A stretch of 64,000 nucleotides of DNA from Hirudinaria manillensis (Eukaryota > Annelida > Clitellata > Hirudinida > Hirudinidae). The position numbers and the translations under genes are program-made. Below the pieces are notes generated by a model that was given only the letters and a program-made list of their open reading frames with translations, had not been told where the DNA came from and made no database searches. Each line of letters starts with the position of its first letter. Position 1 is the first letter of the stretch. Where the stretch lies: contig CM067532.1 in assembly GCA_034509925.1 (NCBI GenBank), positions 3,428,142 to 3,492,141 of the forward strand, in the 5' to 3' direction. Shown here in pieces: positions 33,901 to 48,234 of this stretch.

Positions 33901-36900
33901 TCACCCTCATCAATCTTGGTGCGGTTGTGATCCTCAGCACTATCGCAGATGAGAGAGAATGACTCACACTTTTCATCTTCACTTTCCTCTTCTTCATCAT
34001 CATCATCACCGTCATCATGTTTTGCTGACTCCAACAAGTGGAGATCAAGGAGATTCACCAGATCCACTTGCACGGCTGGAAAATGTGATGGAAAATTTTT
34101 CTGAATGAAAATCATGAAATGAACATATCATAACACTGAAGTGCTGAAGATATTTCCTCGATTCACCTTGATCCAGTTTTTCAAGGAGACCAGAGTCACT
34201 TTGGAATTTCTTTTCTGAGTCCATTTTTGCTTTAGAAAATAATATAATATAAATAATAAGATATAAATAATATAAAACTCAGTAAAAAAATCTATTTAAG
34301 AACAAAAAAACAATCAAATTAAACCTTTGAAGTTATTCAACTGTTCTGTACTGAAGACTTTCTCTGCTTGCAAGCTCTCAATCTAGAAATGTTAAATATT
34401 AAATGACACTGTCCAATCAAATAAAATTTGGTGAATACCAATAAATTGAAATTTAAGACTCTTCAAATCATAAATTATTATATAAACAAATTGCCAACTT
34501 GAGGCTTGCAAACATACATGTTTCTGCACATATCTCACCTTAGACTGGTGTGCTTTAATGCTGTCACCAAGATCTTCAATCTTCTTGAGCAAAGCACTCT
34601 TCTCCCTCACATAATCTTCTCCTTCTTCAACTTTCTTTCTCTCCAGTTCCTAACAAATTCCATTCTTGATTCTTCAGAAACACAAGATCATTTGAATGTA
34701 CATTGTACTGCGTCAGAACCTGTAGTTTAATCTTTGTTTCCTGCAATTCCTGATGTTGTCCCTGGTACTTCCCCGCCAGTGACTCCAGTTCTGATTGGGC
34801 AGAATTGCACAAGTCCTGGAGATTCAGACACTCTTCCTCCTTGCTGCTCAGTGTCCTCTGTTAGTGCAAACCATGAGTCAAACCAACGAACTCCATTTTA
34901 GGATGAAACCCACCTCTAGGTATGTTACTCGCTCGATGGCCTCCAACTTTTCTTCTAAAATGGTTCTCAAAGAATCCTATTAAAACAAGTAATTATTAAA
35001 CGTACACATTTCTATTTGCTTATTACCCGAGCAACAAGCAACAGATAACAACCTTGGCCACAGACTCGTATTGAAACTTGTCATCCTGCAGGGCCAACAG
35101 TTCTTTCTTTAAGTTCTCATCGGGTTGAAGCTGAAGAATTAGGAGGATTTAATCTCTCCACATACAAATTTTAGACTTTTTTAAGAGCTTGTTAAAATTC
35201 AGTTTATAATAAATTAATTCTATGGAATGTAAATTTAAAGGAATTCTATGGCTTTGCAGGTTCGTGACACAGGATTTCATTTAATTTTTCATTAAAATTT
35301 AATTTAATTTGTACAGACCTTTGAACAAACACAGAGCTGGTTCTCCAGGACATCAAGCTTTGACAGGAGTCTCTCCTCATTGATGACATTCTGAAGAAGA
35401 CAAGAAACAATAATAAATTAAATCTGTTAAATCAATGAAATCAAGCCAAAATTAAATCATATACAGCCACGTGGCGATGCAAGTTATCCATCTTCAAAGT
35501 AATGCAATTAGTTTAAAAAATGATTGCATCAGACCTGCCAACCACACTGAGTCACTTCTAATGTACTTTGAACGAGTTGCCTCAACACTGCAAGTTTGTT
35601 CTCCAGAAGTTGCTCCCTGTGCAGAGCTTCCTAAAATAAATCAATTTGATCGCATAAAACATCCAGTACAAACAAACATTCCATCTTCTGCAAACCTCTG
35701 AAGAAATTATCTTCTAGCAAATACAGAATAAGAAGTACAGATCAGATGGTGTCATAACATAGATGGTATGCAAGTCAAGTTTTAGAATTCCAATTTGATT
35801 AGCATTTAGATAGTTAGTTAGTTACGAGTTTTATTTATACTAATTCCTTCATTTAACACAAAAAAACTGAAAAGAGCAGCAAAAAAATAAAACTCAAAGG
35901 GCCAGCCTTAAAGCAGAAAAGTTAACACTAGGAATGATGGTATATAATTTGTAGGAATGAAACAAGTCACCTGAAGATATTGCAGCAACTGATAGAACTC
36001 CTGAGACTGAACCGCATTGCTGACCACATTCAGGCTCTCATTACCGCCGACACTGTCGCATAATTATGGCACGTGAAATAATTTCAATCACAATTTTGCT
36101 TTGAAGATAATTTCATAAAAATCCGATTGCAACAGAATTTCATAGGCATTTCCTTTACAATCACAGCCTTCAAAGTCAGTAATAGAAGTTTCGTTAACTG
36201 AGACTTCACTTACTTCTTCATGATCTCCTTCCCATCAGAATCATAGAACTTCACCATGGCAATGATGCAACTATGGGTGACTGGATTGCAAAAACAGATT
36301 TTAGACATCAGAGCAAACAGATCAAATTTTTATTTACCTTTCCGTGAACAAACAAGAATGAACCTGTTTACCTTTGCGTGAATTCTCAACAACATCAACA
36401 CCGAATTGTAGGATGTCCGACGAAAAGATCTCACGAGGAGCGCTTTCCTCTGAACCTTTGCTCAAACGATGGTTGTTTACGAACGTGCCGTTGCTGCTTT
36501 TTGTGTCTTGAAGAAAGAACTGAAATAAAATTAGAAAATACTGAAATTTTGTTTACTGATAAACAATGAGTTAACATTCATGCATTAAGTCAACAATTAT
36601 TTTATTTTATTTCGATCGTTGAACCTACTGACTACATTCTGAATACCAAAGTGAAAATTACTTCATTCTGCAATAGTTTCACATATTTCCATAAATGTTA
36701 AAAATTATAACAATAACAATTAATGTTTTAAGTTTCTTAATCACTTGCCTTTCCATTCTCAGACCAGATTAAGGCATGATTTCTGGATAATACTTTGCAA
36801 TCAAAAATGGCATTGTTGGAGGAGGGTCTTGATTGGGCAACAGACCTTCCCACCTTCATAGGCTCCTCAACACTGATTCTTCTCTCCTGGAAAGCATGGG

Positions 36901-36937
36901 AATTCCCCCAACATGTCAGGACAGCTTCCAATGGCAT
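30979..36937 (-). CDS. SLMAP: SLMAP (FHA, coiled coils, C-terminal tail anchor)
   Basis: Exon 1 (36749-36937, 63 codons) starts [10 protein letters not shown] and contains the FHA half [20 protein letters not shown] and [11 protein letters not shown]. Exon 2 (36372-36519) completes it with [20 protein letters not shown] and [14 protein letters not shown]. Exon 3 is 36214-36280 ([20 protein letters not shown]). Many short exons follow from ~36060 down to ~31160; they are rich in Glu, Lys, Gln and Leu and are predicted to be coiled coil, with an acidic run near 33960-34010. The last exon, 30979-31080, encodes a hydrophobic segment ([19 protein letters not shown]) close to the stop, a typical tail anchor. 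SLMAP is the membrane-anchored adaptor of STRIPAK, which brings PP2A to Hippo kinases; its FHA domain binds phosphorylated MST1/2. The exon 1 to 2 junction uses a GC donor (AAG|GCAAGT). Confidence 0.9.
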
Positions 36938-39019
36938 AATCCTGGCTGATCAATGAGATTCATAAAAGAGTCATTACTTTGCCACACTTAAATCCCTAAT
37001 AATCCAAATAATGCTGCATTATATCGAAATTAAAGAAAAATTGCAAATTAGCATCCTTAAAATGAACTGAATCTGATAAAATATGAACAACTGAGGATGC
37101 TTCAAAACTTATTCAAGAAAGTTTCAAGTTGTGGATCAGAAACAGTAAGGTGCATCAATAATTTCAATGACTTATTCTATAAACAATGACTGTTGATAAT
37201 CTAAAAATCAAAAGATATTTCTCTAAGTAATGAGGAAATAAATGTCATTTAAAAAATGCAAATTTCTTATAAGCAAACATTTTAAACTTTCTGTTAGTGC
37301 AATCATTAATAATAACTTGTCTCCTAGCAAGGATCACAAAAACAAGAAATTCTTGTTGTTATAAATAATGTCATAAAAAGAGTGCAGTGTTTGTGAGAAT
37401 AATGTGCATGCAGTACAAGCTATTGCTGTCATTTAAACCAACCAATAAATCAATTTTCTATTCAAACTGGATAAATTAATGTTGATACCATAGATTTCTA
37501 GAATAATTTCAATTTTACAATATAATCATAGACACCATTAATGACAAAAACATATTTAACTGAATAAAACTAGTACTATTTTACGATATGGGTTTCTTAT
37601 AAATGAATCACAAATAGTAATGTAGTTCAGTGACGAAAGGAACTCCCGTCTCGAGGGTAAAGTTTTCTCAAAGTTTTACGCAATAACTTTTGGAAAAATA
37701 CCAACCAATTAATATAAAATTTTCTTGGATCTCGAAAAAGTACCGAATAGGAAAATGGACACTAAATATTCATCCTGTAAGACACAAATGAATTGTTATT
37801 ATGAATAAACAACAAATTGCCAATCATAAAATAAATACCCGACGAAACAAATTAGCGACTTGGAGAAAAGACAAGCCGACGCAACGAATCGAGGATATAT
37901 TGTTTTGATTTTAATGAGTTACGGTAAGGTGTGTTCAAACTAGTTATAATTTAATCCTGCAACTAAATAAAGTGTTGCAAATACATATATATTAACTAAA
38001 TGGACAATATCCATTAATTCCTTCCATTTTGATGGTTGCAGCAATGGCAATTCAAAAATTTAATTAATTAACAACTTCGACATTTCATTTATAAATAAAA
38101 AAAAATACAAAGACCGTCTCTTTCAATTAATTTGATTCAAAATTATTTTTAGCAGAGCTAAATCGAGGCTCCAAACATCCTGCAGAATTAGCTACTATGT
38201 ACAAGGTACTGTAGTTTATAAGGTTCCAAATAAGCTAAGGGCATTAACGATTGTTGGTAATAATTGTAAGTTATTCATTATTATCTTTCAGCAACATCCC
38301 AAATTGTAGTGTTTCCAGTTCTTTGTTAAAAACACATTATGAGGTTATTATTAACTTTGCGGATATGTACGACACAAGCTTATCTCTTCGTTGCTTTTCC
38401 TCCAGTGAGCAATTATTTAATTAAGATCCGAATTAATAAAGGCTCTTCTCATACAGGAGGAAAAGTTGCCAATTATGTTGATCCACCTCCTTTCCTACAA
38501 AAGATGCTCACCCTGGTTGATTCTAATTGTGCCACCAAAGACTCACGAACCCGAACCAAACATAGCACAAACAGCGCGCTGTAGAACAAGCGGACATGTT
38601 GACTGCCTAACATCAAAGCGTTGGCTTTATTAAAATAATTAACTTAATGCTGGCTGCAAAAGTAAAAACTAATTATCTATATAACCCAACTCGATAAGTG
38701 CTAACGAACCATTCTTGCATTTCTAGTCTTTTGCAACCAAACTTATCGCATTTCTCATGACTTAGAACAAGTCCGCCTATTGTAACGTACGCCGTCGATC
38801 TCGCAAGGATGATCAAAATTCACTGCATTATACAAAACAGACTCCGGTCTCTTATCAGTAATATGAGACTTGAAATTCTAGGTTTGACAATTCAAAGCCA
38901 ATTGTCGGGAGTTAGAGCTAAACGGAAAACTAAAGCTGAGAAATATTCATTCATTTAATAACTTATTAAACAACCTAGGAATAGACATTTGATGTTAAGA
39001 GTCAATTGTAATTTTCTTC
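36938..39019. other. Spacer between SLMAP and ORC4
   Basis: AT-rich upstream region of SLMAP. The only notable frame is 38339-38584 (+). It begins MRLLLTLRICTTQAYLFVAF, which looks signal-peptide-like, and has a good GTGAGC donor after codon 22. No homologue is recognised, so it is not called a gene. Confidence 0.3.
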
Positions 39020-41262
39020 TCAGAAGGCAGACTCTGTTGAAATCCATTGTTTGATTTGAGTTGGACAATTTGGAACTTTTGTAATACTTTCAACTAATTC
39101 AGACAGATGAACTGACATATTCATAAGCCAGTAATCTTTCTTGACCTTTTCATTTGTGCTTTCTGTGGGGCACATCAATTCCAAAGCAATCAGATTCTCA
39201 AAAGCCTGGAAACAGAATTTTATTGACAGATCATGAATGACTCATGGAATCTCAACTCACCTTAAAAACAACAGATTTTTCTTGAGATAAATTCAAAAGC
39301 TTTCTCTCACAGAAACCCTTGTATTCTGAAACACCAAAATAAAAGAATCTATGTGTGCACATAATGCTGTAAATTTATTTTGAACAAACCATTGAAAATC
39401 ATTTCAAAGTTGAATGCCTCTTCATGATATCTTGATCTGAGATTTGCTGCAGCCACAACCAGGGAGAGTTCAAGTATGGATAAACCTAAAATACGCAGCA
39501 GACTTTAAATAGTCTTGATTTAAAATCATTTGAATTAGAAATTTATTGAATCATTTACCTTGCAGAACATTTGATTTGGAATTAGTGGCAAACATGGATT
39601 TGTAAGAAGATACAAAGTCTCTTGCTTCAAGCCTTGGCTGAGTTTTTGATAATTGGGTAATAGGATAAAGCTGAAAACGTTCATAAAATATAACTGCAAT
39701 TGTTTACCAAAATGAATTTAAATAAAAATTATCATGGTGCTGACCAAAAACATTTGCATTGCCCTCAAACTATTGTCAAAGTTGTACAGCTTCCTTAAGA
39801 TATCTTGGATGGTTGAATCTTCACACAGCATCTGCAAATAATTGTCAATTATCCATTAACCAGATTATGGCAATTTAATGCAATTTATTTTGTTTGACTC
39901 ACTTGAACATGATGATTCCAATCATTCACAAAATCTTCCGGGAAGTCGGTCGCAGAAAGATTTAAAAAATTCATAAAGATTTCCTTATGTTGATCAAAGT
40001 TTATGTTGAGGCACAGTTGGATCTGTCTGTGTGAAAATCGGGACTTTACACGCTTCTCAAACAATTCTGTCACGTCCTTGAAAAAAAAATAACTCAATAA
40101 ATGATAATTATTATATAATTAAATAAAATAATAACAAAGAATATATGTAATAAGTTAAATATTGTGATAAATCAACTCGACATTGATTTAACTTAAACGT
40201 TCATTGAAGCTCTTAGGTCTTAGATTACATTAAAACCCAGCAGATTGAAATATTCAAGAAAATAAATAACCATCCGAGAAGTTAGTCCAACGATGCAGAT
40301 GGAAGCTTCAAAGTTGTTCATGGTGTCAAGTAAGTTGTACAATAGAGTTTGGTTCTTATGTTGAAGGAAGGCATCAAATTCATCCAATACAAAAACCAGT
40401 GGTATTTTCTCAGGACCTGCATAAAAGCCTCAATCTGGCATCAAAACTTTTAGCTTAAAATGTCTGAAAACATGCTTAATCAACCTGAAAAAGCAGATCC
40501 AAGAAGGAATATGAGGCTTTCCTGAAAGGATCCCTAAAGTAAAAACAAGCCCTTTGATGTTATGTGACCTACAACCCCATGAAAATTAATTGCTCCTCAC
40601 AAAGTTCCTCAGCAATGTTGTCTCCAATTGGAGCTGTCGGGCAATTTCGTTGAGTGCAGTTTTGTCATCACTTAATAGAAAACCTAAAAAAGAATCAGGG
40701 ATTATCTAAGAAGTCTGAAGTGTTCTGACAAATCATCAATTACCATTGAGATAAATGGTTCTGAATTCATTCTTATTTCCATCCTTGGCTTCATTGAGAG
40801 TTTCATTGAGTAGCTAAAAGAAATAAAATAATAAAATAATTTGCATTTCTATGTTCTTCCTGTTCTGAAGTCACCTTGCTTTTCCCTGAACCTCTCGGCC
40901 CGATGACCAAAATGGATTCACTCTCTCCGTGTGCTATGCATCTCTGAATCAAATCTTTTAAGTACCTACAAATGTTTTAAATTTAACATATGATGCCACT
41001 AAATACCGTTAAGTGGGTTACTATAATAATCCTAAAAGTTACTCATATAATCAGAAGCACTGTTATGGAAATGGAAAGATATACCTATAAAAAGTAAAAC
41101 TTGTACCTACATAGTAGTACCTACAGAGCTAATAAGACTAAATTTAAAAAGAAAAATTATATACCTTTTCTCATTGCTGTATCCAAACGTTTTCATATCA
41201 TTCTTTGTTCGGCATAACCTATGTCTCAGGTGATTCTTAACCCTTTGTAATTCCACTTCCAT
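39020..41262 (-). CDS. ORC4: Origin recognition complex subunit 4
   Basis: About twelve short exons, including 41163-41262 (start), ~40874-40966, ~40742-40813, ~40588-40683, ~40271-40418, ~39902-40078 and ~39020-39207 (stop). The N-terminus reads MEVELQRVKNHLRHRLC. Walker A is SILVIGPRGSGKSK and Walker B is PLVFVLDEFDAFLQHKNQTL. The following IVGLTSRM and EKRVKSRFSHRQI match AAA+ ORC4 sensor regions. The C-terminus PNCPTQIKQW matches the family PNCPTDVKQW. ORC4 is an ATPase-fold subunit of the nuclear complex that marks replication origins. The start codon is the first ATG in a good context, close to the length expected for the family. A divergent + strand frame begins 408 bases upstream. Confidence 0.92.
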
Positions 41263-41669
41263 TTGTTCAACACTATTTGATGTTCAAAACATAAGAAAAA
41301 TCCAAATGGTTAAACAAATCCAAAAAGATTTGATGCATATCTAAAAAGTATCGACTCACAAAAAAAAACTCAGCCGCTATTTCCCGAAATGTTATAATAG
41401 CGCGCGCTTATTTGTAAACAAACAACCAAAACCAAAAAGCAGCTATTGGGGCCATAAAAATTAAGAAACAATTTAATCATTTTTCCGTAAAGGTTTTTGA
41501 ACAAAAAGCATAAAAGTTAAATGCCATTAATATCAATTTTAGTTTTTCCGAAAAAGCTATTGATAATTTATCGTCGATAATGTTTTATTCAACAGCATTG
41601 ACAGCGTTTATCTTAATTCACTTGATTTAAATATCGTGGGAGTTGCAAAAAAAACCATTAGAGAACTTC

Positions 41670-41788
41670 ATGTTTGCAGTGGACAAACTATTCAATTGCA
41701 GAACTTTTAAACAAATCAAACTGCAACCATTTAGGAATAAACAATTGTGCTTCGTTGGCTATGTGCAGGTAAACCTAGAATGGTTGAG
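41670..41788 (+). CDS. Candidate first exon of an unrecognised small gene divergent from ORC4
   Basis: ATG at 41670 opens a basic, presequence-like frame (MFAVDKLFNCRTFKQIKLQP onward). It reaches either a CAG|GTAAAC donor (41768) or a stronger TTGA|GTAAGT donor (41788). Further exon-like stretches follow at 41804-41849 (MSRPDRFTVPKVHFE) and ~41971-42090 (NYDEETHEDSKESR), but no combination keeps one open frame with normal introns. A small mitochondrial protein sharing a bidirectional promoter with ORC4 is possible. No homologue is recognised. Confidence 0.22.
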
Positions 41789-44700
41789 TAAGTGAAATAT
41801 AGAATGTCCAGACCGGACAGATTTACGGTTCCGAAAGTACACTTTGAAGGTAAATCCAAACATACCAAACGAAATAATTGGATGAAATCAGAAAAGTTAC
41901 CAATTTCGAATTAACTGAAAAATTTGCAATTTCTTATCTCATTTGAAGAAAAAACAAATTTAATTTAGAAATTACGATGAGGAAACTCATGAAGATTCTA
42001 AGGAAAGTAGGACTAGGAGCAACAGGCGCTACGCCGGTGATGGAAAACATTTGGGCAATCCTGCATTACTTTTTTTCGCTTTAGCATTTAAATGAAAATT
42101 TGTCATTGATAGTGATACTGAAATAATTTGGTTCTGTTTAAATTCATTTGTTTTAACACTATCCTCCAACAGATAATCATCAAATTGCGACATCATAAGA
42201 CTGGTAAAGCAAATGGGCATCGAATTCAGTAGGGACCATAAACAGCTGACGAACCGGAATATGTTTGTTTATCTTGTTCATGCAAGCTAGAAATACTGAA
42301 AAATGGATCGAAACAGAGGTCCGTATTCTAGAAAAATAAGCTTAGAAGATAAAAAAATATATCATAGTCGTTTTTCATAAAATCAGCAGAAAATGCTTAA
42401 AGTTTCTTAATCAAGCAAACCGTAAATCAAGTAAAATGAATTTCTGATAATTTCTCGAAGGTTTAATTAGATCAGCGGTGAAGCAAAAAAAATCTTTAAT
42501 TTTAATTCTGCATTACGGGGTAGGCGTATCAAATCCAAATCGAAAAGGAATTTTTATCTCCACAAATGGGTTTCAAATTAGGATTAATGAATGAAAACAG
42601 TATTTCGAAAGTTAATTAAACATTGTTGCAAATAAAGTTACGATTCAAATTTTATATTTAACTTCTAGCTAAGAATTTCAAGTTTGAGGTTCAAACCCGT
42701 TTAGCGTCAGCTTTACCCCGCTGACAATTCCAGTCAATCATTTTAACTATATTTGCTTTATTCATTCGCAATTGGACATTAAAATATAATGAAAGCTGCA
42801 ATTATTAACAAATTACTATAATTGTCACTCATTTAAGCTTCCTTAATGTTATTCCTGCTGCTATAAAAATGTTGATGAATGCTGTAACTATAACTGTCAT
42901 AAGATGAAAATGAATAACGTAAACATTTTAATTTGTATAATAATATGATGTATATAATAATATGATTGTATAACAATACGATGATTATAATAATATCTAT
43001 AATTATGAAAAATAATTTAAAATATATTTATAATAATAATATTTCCATTATTTCTATTACATAGTGACGAATATTGACACGTGATGCTAAGATATTCTGG
43101 TGCTCGTCAAACTCCAAGATTTTAGTCCCAATGGAGGTGGACAACGGTTGATGATGATGACGACGATGATGATGATCCCTTGCTGATGCACAGCTGTTGC
43201 TATGATAATAATATCGCAATATGTTTCAATGACATTGATGCTTTCGGTATAATATTTAATTTGGTTCATACGTTAATTATTTAAGTAATCAAAGATTAGA
43301 TCAAATCAAAGATCAAAGAAAATAGTATCGCTGCAATGTTATATAAAAATAACATAATATTCATTTAACTTAAGCAATATTTTTGCAATAATATTGTTTA
43401 TTGCCAATTGTTTCATGTCACCAGCTATAATGAAAATAAAATCTTTGGACAATTGTCCGATGGACAGCGATATCATTATAATCTCTTTAATAACTTAAGA
43501 GAAGCTTTGGTAATGTCCTTGAGTAAGCAGGTTCTTGAAATTATAAATTACGTAACAATATCAGCTTACTTCATCTGCATCTTTATGTCCAAATTGCAGT
43601 AGACATGCTTTGCAAGCAATGAACTTCATTTATGTTGAGCCCAGACTCGCAGTACTGATACTGGTACTAATACTTTTACCTGTACTGGCGCCTGATGTAC
43701 CGGTATTGGAGGTTTTCTTGGGTAGCTATTATAGTGGGTGACGAGTATTGGTAGTTGAGGTGAGCACTAAGTATTAGCACTGGTACTTGAGTACTGGCTG
43801 GTTGAGCCATATGCATCCCAGGAGGGAATTAGCTGATCATTTACATAGCATTACTCATCAAGGGCGCTTGTGGCAATCTTGGTTTAGAAGAAGACATCAC
43901 TGCGATGATCTTATTCTCTGAAGTCGCGCTGAAATGGAAGGAATTAATTCACGGCACATGACAAGAATTCAGTGGGACTCATCGACTCCAGCCTGCTGAC
44001 GATGGTGTTGCTAATATAGAAACGAAACCGGCGCCACTCAGCGTCAGAACAAAGCTCAGAAATACCAACGTTTCTAAAGAATCTGTTACGGAAGGAATTA
44101 CTGTCACTGAAGGCAATAATCTGCGCCTGTACGGGCCAATGTTTATTGAAGGTAATTGATAACGTAGAGAGACAAAAACACGCCCTTGAGAGCTTCCTGT
44201 CCGGAGGAAGTTATTAGTTGGCAGCGAATGTTGTTGTAGGTCGCACTGATGCATGTCCCAGTGACTGTAACATGGAGATAAGGGCGACAACAAGATGAAA
44301 GATCTCGCGCCGTCGGTGCTGCGCGAGGCCGTTATAAATGGCCACACCGGGGAGTGGTTGTGGATTTCTTTCTTCACAATCGCAACATTATGCTTCGACG
44401 ATTCGCAGTTATTAATAATAAAATGTCGCCCGTTTAAATACGAGTGCTATCCTTTAACTCTTTCTCATCGCGTCCCGCTTTCCAAAGCAATTTCATTCCA
44501 CGGTTCATTGAAAGAGGTTCACGGCTTTGTTCTCGACCGAAATAGTTTTGAGGGACAAAAATAAATACCTACACCTGACTGATTCGTTTTAAAAGAAGAT
44601 CGAATGACTCTGTGTAAACAAGGAATGTTTACCAAGGATCCATCAATTAGCCCGATGCATAAGTCACTACACCCTTTGACCAAAGGATTATTTGGAAAAT

Positions 44701-45201
44701 AAGGAGGACCTATGTAGCATTTCCCAGACAGATCATAATATTCACGAATTCATGGTTATTTGTTCACATCACTCGCGTTCTTAAATATCGCGATTAGGTT
44801 GCTCCTAGCCTTAGAAGATATAAATATTAATTAGCTTTTGTTGACTAAGTCGCCGTGACCACGCCCAAATGAATCCGAGTTGACCTCAGCTGCCTTCTTT
44901 GTTGACTTTCATTGTTTGAATGTTATAACTTTAAATATCCAAAAAAAATGAAAACATTTTAATGTTTTTTTTTGCCATAATTAACGTTTCAACTTCTATT
45001 AATTCACCGATGCTGCTATTTTACATATATTTAATTTATTTTGTATTATTAAAATGTGGTCTTTGTCGAGTGAAACTGAGCATGTCATAATAGCTCTTGT
45101 TCGAAACACAAACAAATGCGTCACCTTTCTATGAAGATAAATAATAACTAATTAATTAACAGGTTTGCGCCACTTTATTCTCCATCGGACACCTTTACCC
45201 A

Positions 45202-45215
45202 GTCGCCATGGCAAC
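45202..45215 (+). promoter_or_regulatory. RFX X-box-like motif
   Basis: GTCGCCATGGCAAC differs from the palindromic X-box GTTGCCATGGCAAC at one position. Confidence 0.4.
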
Positions 45216-46529
45216 GAATCGGTCGCCTCTTAACACCTTAATTCTACAACGAACTGCACAGGAAGTCATTAGGACATGCGACATGCTTTTAAACTGGAAT
45301 GGCGATGCACTTAGCGTCTGTTTTCATTAGCATTGAAACGTGGAAATACTGGCGTGGAGTGTTTTGCTTCTTCAAGTTAATATTAATGATCATTCGCTCT
45401 TGAGGAGACCTCCGAAGACGTAATCGAAAGATGGTTCATAATTTTTTTTCTCAGTTCCGTGCACATCCCTACTACACAAACATGTGCTGTTGCTGTTATT
45501 GCCGTGGTTGTTTGTTGTTTGGGAAATAAAGTAAAAAGAACAAGCTGTTATGTTCTCACAACTCCTACTGCGTTTTCTTAGGTGCACACTTCAAGTGGTC
45601 AGAAAGGGATTTCTGCACGCAATGAAATTGCTTTATAAGAGCATAAGAGCACATCTCCTCTGCTCAATGTCTATCCGAACGTGAGTCCTAATGTGGAAAA
45701 TATATCAAGTCACCAGGCGCATTTTATCCGCGGCTGAGTATGCGCCCCGGTATCGAATGTCGGCCTCTCCAGCAAAACACCGGCATTTAGCGGCCGACAT
45801 CGGAGTGGATGAAATCCATCACTTAACCAACGATGTTTTGAAAAGTTCTCCCACTCCTCGTAAATTTGACATGGTGTCACTACTTGGTCACGTCACATCG
45901 AATGAGAAGCAACGAGAAGCAGGTCCCCTTAATGGCCGGCTGTTGATTAAACAAAATACTTCCAACCTACGTAACTCCCTTCGGTAATCATTCGGACCGG
46001 CTGAGTAAGATTTCCGTGGAGTCGGAGAAATAAGAGGTTTATTTGCCATGCAATGGAGGCAGTTTTAACGGAGTGAGCGTGCTGCATGACGTGTTCAAGT
46101 GCCTGATGGATTGCTCCTTCCTCCAAGCCAAAACAATTCACTCTCCGTGGCTAAGTATCCCGTGGCTACTTAGCATTCATTGTTTCTTCGGAACAACAAC
46201 CTTCCGATTTCCTTCTCACGACTGGAAACCCAACTTCCCGACGACGCTGATCGGTCGAAAGGATTAGCGAGCGTCGCTTATCCCCTTCCAGCTAATCCGT
46301 ATCGACTTGTCTGTCGCAACAAGAGGATTTGTAGAAATTATCCTCTCAGCCGACGACGATGACCATCATCTTAAAGATACATTTTCGAAGTGGCCCAGCG
46401 TTTGGGTCTTGAAACATCAGAATTATTCTAATCGCTCGACGTTATAATTGCCCCAGTTTTTAATCTTTGTGTGGTGAAAAAAATAATGAATTTCAATAAA
46501 AGAAGTGAATTTATAAAATTACGCGGTAT

Positions 46530-46643
46530 TATAATAATAATAATAATAAAAATAAATAATAATAAAAATAGATAATAATGATAATAACAACAACAATAAT
46601 AATAATAATAAATTAATAATAATAATAATAATTGTTATTATTA
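46530..46643. repeat. (AAT)n microsatellite
   Basis: Runs of AAT/ATA triplets with AAC and GAT interruptions. Confidence 0.85.
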
Positions 46644-48026
46644 TAAAATTCATGCTGCCAAACAGTGCACTCCGGTAGGAAAGCATTTAAGACATCATAA
46701 GAGGCAGAAAGGTTATGTTGCCATTAATTCTCATGCCAAGATATTAAGAACACTTCATTCGTCAGTTCTTCAAACTCTCCGCCGTCATTCGGTACAAGAA
46801 TTATAAGTGAACTCGATTTAACAACACGTAAATATAATCATTTATTAATGAATGAGCTGTTCAACAATAATATTGTAAGAGCTGTTCAATAACTTCCACA
46901 CAATATCTCCTATCAATCCGGTGCCAATCAAACCGACTCACCAATCAATTAATCAATCGATAACTAATTTATGAGCAATTAATTAATAAGAACAATAATA
47001 ACTTTAATATTATTATTTTTAACGATCATAACAACATAATTTTGTTTAACAATTTGCTAAGCATTGACACGACATTAGCGATGTCATTCGAGCATTGCAT
47101 TCGGTCACCGCCACAGACACATGAATCCATCCACGTGGATCCTCGAGATTCAGAAGGAAGAAACCCGTGGCGAGAACCCCGGACTCCCGCTAATCGTTCG
47201 AGCACCTTCCGCGACGATGAGATGCAGAACTTGCTTCAAGAAGTTGTTCAATGTTTCGTTTCAATTCCTGTTCATTTGCCCTCACTTGACCGGGGTCATT
47301 GTCTGCTTGGAGTTTTAAACCATTGCAAATGGAGGAGGTGCCCTGCCGTAAAGAGACGAGGAGAACATTTGAATCAATTTGCTTGACACGAGTCTCTCGT
47401 TGTTAATGTCGTTTGTTGTAAGTGGTCGGCAACAATTCACGGAGAATGAAGTCTGAAATGCATCGCAATTCATCGAAGCATTGCATTCATTCAAACGATC
47501 ATTCCTTCATTCAATCAAGCAGTCAGCCAATCAATCATTCAGTCAATCAATCATTCAGTGAATCATATAGTCAGTTAGTTGTCAATTCACTCCCAATTCG
47601 ACCAGCCATTCCGAACGTTTTGTAGTCGGTGATGAAATTAATTCAATTAGCGATCGTGGTTCATCATCGGATGAAAAAGGCTCACAGTTGACTGATGGCA
47701 GCGTTTGTAGGCCTAATTAACCGAGACTTGTGGAAATTCATTCCATGTGAAGTCGGTCGACTCATAATCCTGACTTGTTTGAGCACCAAGAGAAGCGTGT
47801 TTGCTCCTCTGATTGGTCCATAATTCAATTCGAAAACCATCGGCTTTGTACGTGCTTTTCTGATTCTCTTCCCGACACCAACTTCGATACGTTTTTTTTG
47901 TTTTACTTTGCTCTTTTCCTTGCCACGTACGCCAGCTGAGAGGAGATTATGTTCTTGTGAAATCATTATGCGCACGTCACCACTTTTTATGTCAGCAGAC
48001 GATCAAGGCATCCGCGCTGTCCACCT

Positions 48027-48036
48027 GTCACGTGAC
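48027..48036. promoter_or_regulatory. Palindromic E-box GTCACGTGAC
   Basis: A perfect 10-bp palindrome of the USF/TFE class. It lies 24 bases from an NRF1-like GCGCATGCGC (48061-48070) in a CpG-rich stretch. Confidence 0.4.
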
Positions 48037-48060
48037 TCGGATTCGTCACGCGACCTGGAC

Positions 48061-48070
48061 GCGCATGCGC
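48061..48070. promoter_or_regulatory. NRF1-like motif GCGCATGCGC
   Basis: Matches the core of the NRF1 consensus. A second copy (TGCGCATGCGC) lies at 50182-50192. Either could mark an unannotated CpG-type promoter. Confidence 0.35.
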
Positions 48071-48234
48071 GGTGCACGAGTTTGTCTTGAGAATTCGTGT
48101 TTACTTTTAAACCGGGCAACAGACGCTGTTGTTCTGGCGGACATAAATTTCAATTCCCCCACTGCGAAAGCCACCGAGACCAATAAAAACTTTCCGGGAG
48201 GCGTCGTGGTTTCCATAGTCCGGTCGGAGTTTCA

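Noticed and set aside
41670-42090. Reading the three exon-like stretches as one frame with an internal TGA, which could suggest a selenoprotein
   Set aside because: It needs a 34-base intron and no SECIS-like structure was seen; chance frames explain it more simply.
43650-43810. Patch rich in TACTGG and GTACTT words
   Set aside because: Irregular spacing; probably worn repeat DNA, but no unit or family could be defined.
43979-44377. 132-residue - strand frame
   Set aside because: Irregular composition, no domain, and no partner exons; treated as chance.
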